Below, piece by piece: positions 6,019-7,867 of a DNA stretch of 7,867 nucleotides. The position numbers and the translations under genes are program-made. Below the pieces are notes generated by a model that worked only from the letters and a program-made list of their open reading frames with translations, was not told the DNA's origin and made no database searches. The DNA lies in NCBI GenBank assembly GCA_027014065.1, contig JALWEL010000170.1, positions 1-7,867 on the forward strand, written 5' to 3'. Positions within the stretch are counted from its first letter, which is position 1, and each line of letters opens with the position of its first letter. This stretch comes from DHVE2 group archaeon (GTDB taxonomy: Archaea > Thermoplasmatota > Thermoplasmata > Thermoplasmatales > Aciduliprofundaceae).

Positions 6019-6886
6019 GTATGGCTTTATTGCGCATAATTACCAAATACTTATTATCTCCGTTCTTAGCTTTTTTATAGGTTTTATAGTTGCATACGAC
6101 AACAGCATTAATTTTCACAACTGGTATGTGTGGTATATGGCGAATTCAAAGTATCCATCTCAAAGTCAAATAACTTTAATGAAAGTAGAGAACGTGTATG
6201 ATTTTTGGAGAAATATAGTTTCATATATGGCCTTCTTATTGGTGCCAATAAGCTCCATTATTATGTCTCAATACGAGGAAAATCAGATGAACCATTACCT
6301 TCTCTTATATGATCAAACTCGGCCCTCTCTTTATTTATCTCGCATTTTCATCTTACTTTTTATGAGTTTTTTAGCATCTTCAATTGTTTGGCTCACCTAC
6401 GGTGTTTTGTTTAATTATATAAACGGTTTTTCGGTGTGGTATCCAGCTGCATTTTTTGCTGTTTTTATGATATATTTTATTATATCTCTTATAGGAGGAT
6501 GTGTAGGAACAATTTTTAAAAAGAGGATGTGGAGTATAGTAATATCCATTTTCGTTATTATCTTTCTTTTCACGATGGGCTCTAATGCGTATTATCATGG
6601 TCTCAATATAGTTTCCAAGATGCACAATATACATACGGTAGCAGAGTTTAGAAACGCATTTCCCACAACTCTAAAAATAATCACTTTTTTGAGTCCGCTG
6701 TCTCTAATGGAAATACTAAATTTAATTCTTGGGATACCACAAACGGTGGATGTTCCAAACAATATCTCCATTTTAGGGTATTGGGGAGATGTATATTTAT
6801 TTGTATTATGGATAACTCTTTTAATTGTCATAGGGTATGCTATATTTGCGTACAGACACGGAATTGTAAAGGGGGTGAAATCGTGA
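5990..6886 (+). CDS. ABC-2-type permease subunit, six predicted membrane helices
   Basis: From the ATG at 5990 the product has 298 residues; a start at 5963 would add nine. I chose 5990 for its SD-like motif and because MKNKFLIHIKYGF is a normal cytoplasmic start. Hydrophobic segments lie at about 19-36, 76-93, 118-142, 152-174, 181-198 and 266-288. Large hydrophilic loops fall between helices 1-2 and 5-6. This is the layout of ABC-2 permeases of the ABC2_membrane_2/NosY kind. The segment EENQMNHYLLLYDQTRPSLY after helix 2 resembles the cytoplasmic coupling region of that group. Similarity is by topology and context and I did not recognise a specific family. As the only permease in the operon it probably forms a homodimer with the ATPase. 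Its last four bases (GTGA) overlap the next gene. Confidence 0.88.
   Translation: MKNKFLIHIKYGFIAHNYQILIISVLSFFIGFIVAYDNSINFHNWYVWYMANSKYPSQSQITLMKVENVYDFWRNIVSYMAFLLVPISSIIMSQYEENQMNHYLLLYDQTRPSLYLSRIFILLFMSFLASSIVWLTYGVLFNYINGFSVWYPAAFFAVFMIYFIISLIGGCVGTIFKKRMWSIVISIFVIIFLFTMGSNAYYHGLNIVSKMHNIHTVAEFRNAFPTTLKIITFLSPLSLMEILNLILGIPQTVDVPNNISILGYWGDVYLFVLWITLLIVIGYAIFAYRHGIVKGVKS
6871..6878 (+). promoter_or_regulatory. Shine-Dalgarno site fixing the GTG start at 6883
   Basis: GGGGGTGA is an excellent match to the archaeal SD (GGAGGTGAT) and ends four bases before a GTG. It lies inside the end of the permease gene. It decides that the next protein starts at GTG 6883 and not at an in-frame ATG at 6781, deep in the permease. 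Confidence 0.75.
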
Positions 6887-7347
6887 ATAAGAGAGGGTAT
6901 CTACTGTTGCTAATAATCGTAGTTGGAGTGATAATCGCTGCAGGGGTAGTATCTATACCTAAAAAAAGAAACAAACCATCACCATCAACCGGAGTAGCAC
7001 CTCAGGGAGAGTTGATAATGACAATGAACATATCTGGGGAGGGCCAGAAAGGATTTGAAGTAAATAAGACATGGGGAATGGTAGGCGTATGGGTTATCTA
7101 TGATCCAAGCACGTTAAGTGATGATAGTTCCGCGAGGCTATACGATTCCAACGGAAATCTTCAAAATAATTTTAATGTAGAGCATGAAGATATTACTCCC
7201 GGAACAATAGACAAGTCCGGGGTGACGATTAACGTTGGGCCACCCATGAACGGCCCGTACGGTACGTGGGTTATAGCGTACAATCTGCCGAACAATGCAG
7301 ATGTAGAAGTGCAAATATACAAAACTCCCCTTAACAACACCTCTTAA
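6883..7347 (+). CDS. Small membrane-anchored extracytoplasmic protein, last gene of the ABC operon
   Basis: Starting at GTG 6883, the product has 154 residues: MNKRG, a hydrophobic helix at about 5-24, then KKRNKPSPST as a linker and a compact domain of about 115 residues. I do not recognise the family. The domain is probably beta-rich and exposed outside the cell. Visible segments are GMVGVWVIYDPS near 65-76, SGVTINVGPPMNGPYGTWVI near 112-131 and VEVQIYKT near 141-148, a strand-loop-strand pattern like a small jelly-roll or Ig-like fold (inference). Sequons occur at N49, N61 and the C-terminal NNTS. There is no cysteine, so it is not a bacterial-type lipoprotein. It overlaps the permease by four bases (GTGA) and completes the operon, so it is probably an accessory subunit. 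It is not visibly a paralogue of the protein at 4355-5158, though the topology is the same. Confidence 0.82.
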   Translation: MNKRGYLLLLIIVVGVIIAAGVVSIPKKRNKPSPSTGVAPQGELIMTMNISGEGQKGFEVNKTWGMVGVWVIYDPSTLSDDSSARLYDSNGNLQNNFNVEHEDITPGTIDKSGVTINVGPPMNGPYGTWVIAYNLPNNADVEVQIYKTPLNNTS

Positions 7348-7367
7348 TTTCTTCCTAATTTTTGCTC
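7348..7367 (+). terminator. Pyrimidine/T-rich terminator at the end of the ABC operon
   Basis: Right after the stop codon the plus strand is T-rich, including TTTCTTCC and TAATTTTT. This is a plausible archaeal oligo-T terminator, and the gyrB promoter follows about ten bases later. No hairpin is evident. Confidence 0.4.
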
Positions 7368-7378
7368 GAAATGAAAGT

Positions 7379-7388
7379 ATTTTAAATG
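7379..7388 (+). promoter_or_regulatory. TATA box of gyrB
   Basis: ATTTTAAATG is centred near 7383 and would place initiation near 7408-7410. This coincides with AAGGTGA (7408-7414), the SD for the ATG at 7420. The leader would be about ten bases, as for the ABC operon's first gene. Confidence 0.5.
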
Positions 7389-7419
7389 TTGGTGCATTCC
7401 AAAAAACAAGGTGAAAATT

Positions 7420-7867
7420 ATGGAAGAGTACAACGCCAAAGCCATTCAGATTCTTCAGGACGCAGAGGCCGTGAGAAAGAGGCCGGGAATGTACATAGGC
7501 AGCACAGATGAAAGGGGATTGCATCACTTGGTTTACGAAGTGGTTGATAACTCAATTGATGAGGCACTTGCAGGTTATTGCAGAAACATAACCGTCATAA
7601 TCCACGAGGACGGAAGCGTGAGCGTGGAGGACGATGGCCGCGGAATTCCCGTGGATATACATCCCGAAAAGGGTAAGAGCGCTCTGGAAATCGTTCTAAC
7701 CGTTCTGCACGCCGGTGCGAAATTCGATAAGAAATCATACAAGATCACGGGAGGATTGCATGGAGTCGGTATTCATGTGGTGAATTTCCTCTCAGAGTGG
7801 TTGAGAGCGTACGTTAGGCGCGACGGCAAGGTGTATTTCCAGTGGTATATCCGAGGAGAACCACAGA
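7420..7867 (+). CDS. gyrB: DNA gyrase subunit B, N-terminal ATPase domain (3' end beyond window)
   Basis: The reading frame is open from the ATG at 7420 to the window edge (149 codons and one base). It starts MEEYNAKAIQILQDAEAVRKR followed by PGMYIGST, the classic GyrB opening. GHKL ATPase motifs follow: YEVVDNSIDEA at residues 39-49 with Glu40 and Asn44 as catalytic base and Mg-binding residue, EDDGRGIPVDIHP at 70-82, LHAGAKFD at 96-103 and GGLHGVG at 111-117. GyrB with GyrA introduces negative supercoils using ATP. It is bacterial-type gyrase, which several euryarchaeal lineages carry after ancient transfer from bacteria. HAGAKFD in place of the common HAGGKFD is a small deviation. The start is supported by AAGGTGA at 7408-7414. 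gyrA may lie downstream but is not visible. ParE is the main alternative, less likely on the archaeal context. Confidence 0.93.
   Translation, partial: MEEYNAKAIQILQDAEAVRKRPGMYIGSTDERGLHHLVYEVVDNSIDEALAGYCRNITVIIHEDGSVSVEDDGRGIPVDIHPEKGKSALEIVLTVLHAGAKFDKKSYKITGGLHGVGIHVVNFLSEWLRAYVRRDGKVYFQWYIRGEPQ

Larger units (their letters stand above)
3428..7367 (+). other. Candidate accessory gene cluster: secreted protein plus ABC export/surface module
   Basis: Five same-strand genes lie between the conserved DUF1015 and gyrB genes. They are more A+T-rich than their neighbours, with frequent ATA and AAA codons. All encode envelope-associated or secreted products except the ATPase. I see no integrase, transposase, tRNA or flanking direct repeats, so how the cluster arrived is unknown. 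It is bounded by promoters and T-tracts on both sides. Confidence 0.5.

Noticed and set aside
6781..6882. Longer version of the last operon gene starting at ATG 6781
   Set aside because: The extra 34 residues are the out-of-frame end of the permease gene. The SD at 6871-6878 and the GTGA overlap point to GTG 6883.
7138..7527. Minus-strand 129-codon frame spanning the end of the operon and gyrB start
   Set aside because: It crosses two promoters/terminators and the conserved gyrB N-terminus, and has no motif or ribosome site.
1..7867. Mobile element ends, CRISPR repeats, tRNA genes or attachment sites around the accessory cluster
   Set aside because: No regularly spaced repeats, transposase or integrase frames, or matching direct repeats at the cluster edges could be seen by eye.

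Overview
The window looks archaeal and most likely comes from a euryarchaeon. Start codons are preceded by GGTGA-type Shine-Dalgarno (SD) motifs. AT-rich TATA-like boxes sit about 25 bases before probable transcription starts, and genes appear to end in T-rich tracts rather than hairpins. An archaeal-type dihydroneopterin aldolase (MptD) begins at the left edge and a bacterial-type DNA gyrase B at the right edge. Gyrase in an archaeon, with this gene set and moderate A+T content, would suit a Thermoplasmatota/DHVE2 (Aciduliprofundum-like) genome. That placement is an inference from general knowledge, not from a search.

Layout. Bases 1-119 (minus strand) hold the 5' end of mptD. It is divergent from a two-gene plus-strand operon at 213-2032: a LeuD/aconitase-type small subunit, then a cytoplasmic protein with an intact transglutaminase-like Cys-His-Asp triad, joined by an ATGA overlap. 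A complete DUF1015 gene on the minus strand (2035-3303) meets this operon tail to tail with 2 bases between the stop codons. These genes are mixed in base composition and look like ordinary chromosomal genes.

From about 3428 to 7367 the character changes. The DNA is visibly more A+T-rich and no protein except the ABC ATPase belongs to a family I can name firmly. It begins with a secreted, cysteine-free, aromatic- and glycine-rich beta protein (3451-4287) behind a strong TATA box. A T-tract and a second promoter follow. Then comes a tightly overlapping four-gene operon: a membrane-anchored protein with nine N-glycosylation sequons, an ABC ATPase, a six-helix permease, and a second small membrane-anchored protein. 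The overlaps are ATGA, about 29 bases, and GTGA. I read this as an accessory export, immunity or cell-surface module inserted between DUF1015 and gyrB. Its function is unknown, and it is the best candidate for an undescribed system here.

The window closes with the first 149 codons of gyrB behind its own promoter. I saw no tRNA, rRNA, CRISPR array, transposase or integrase.
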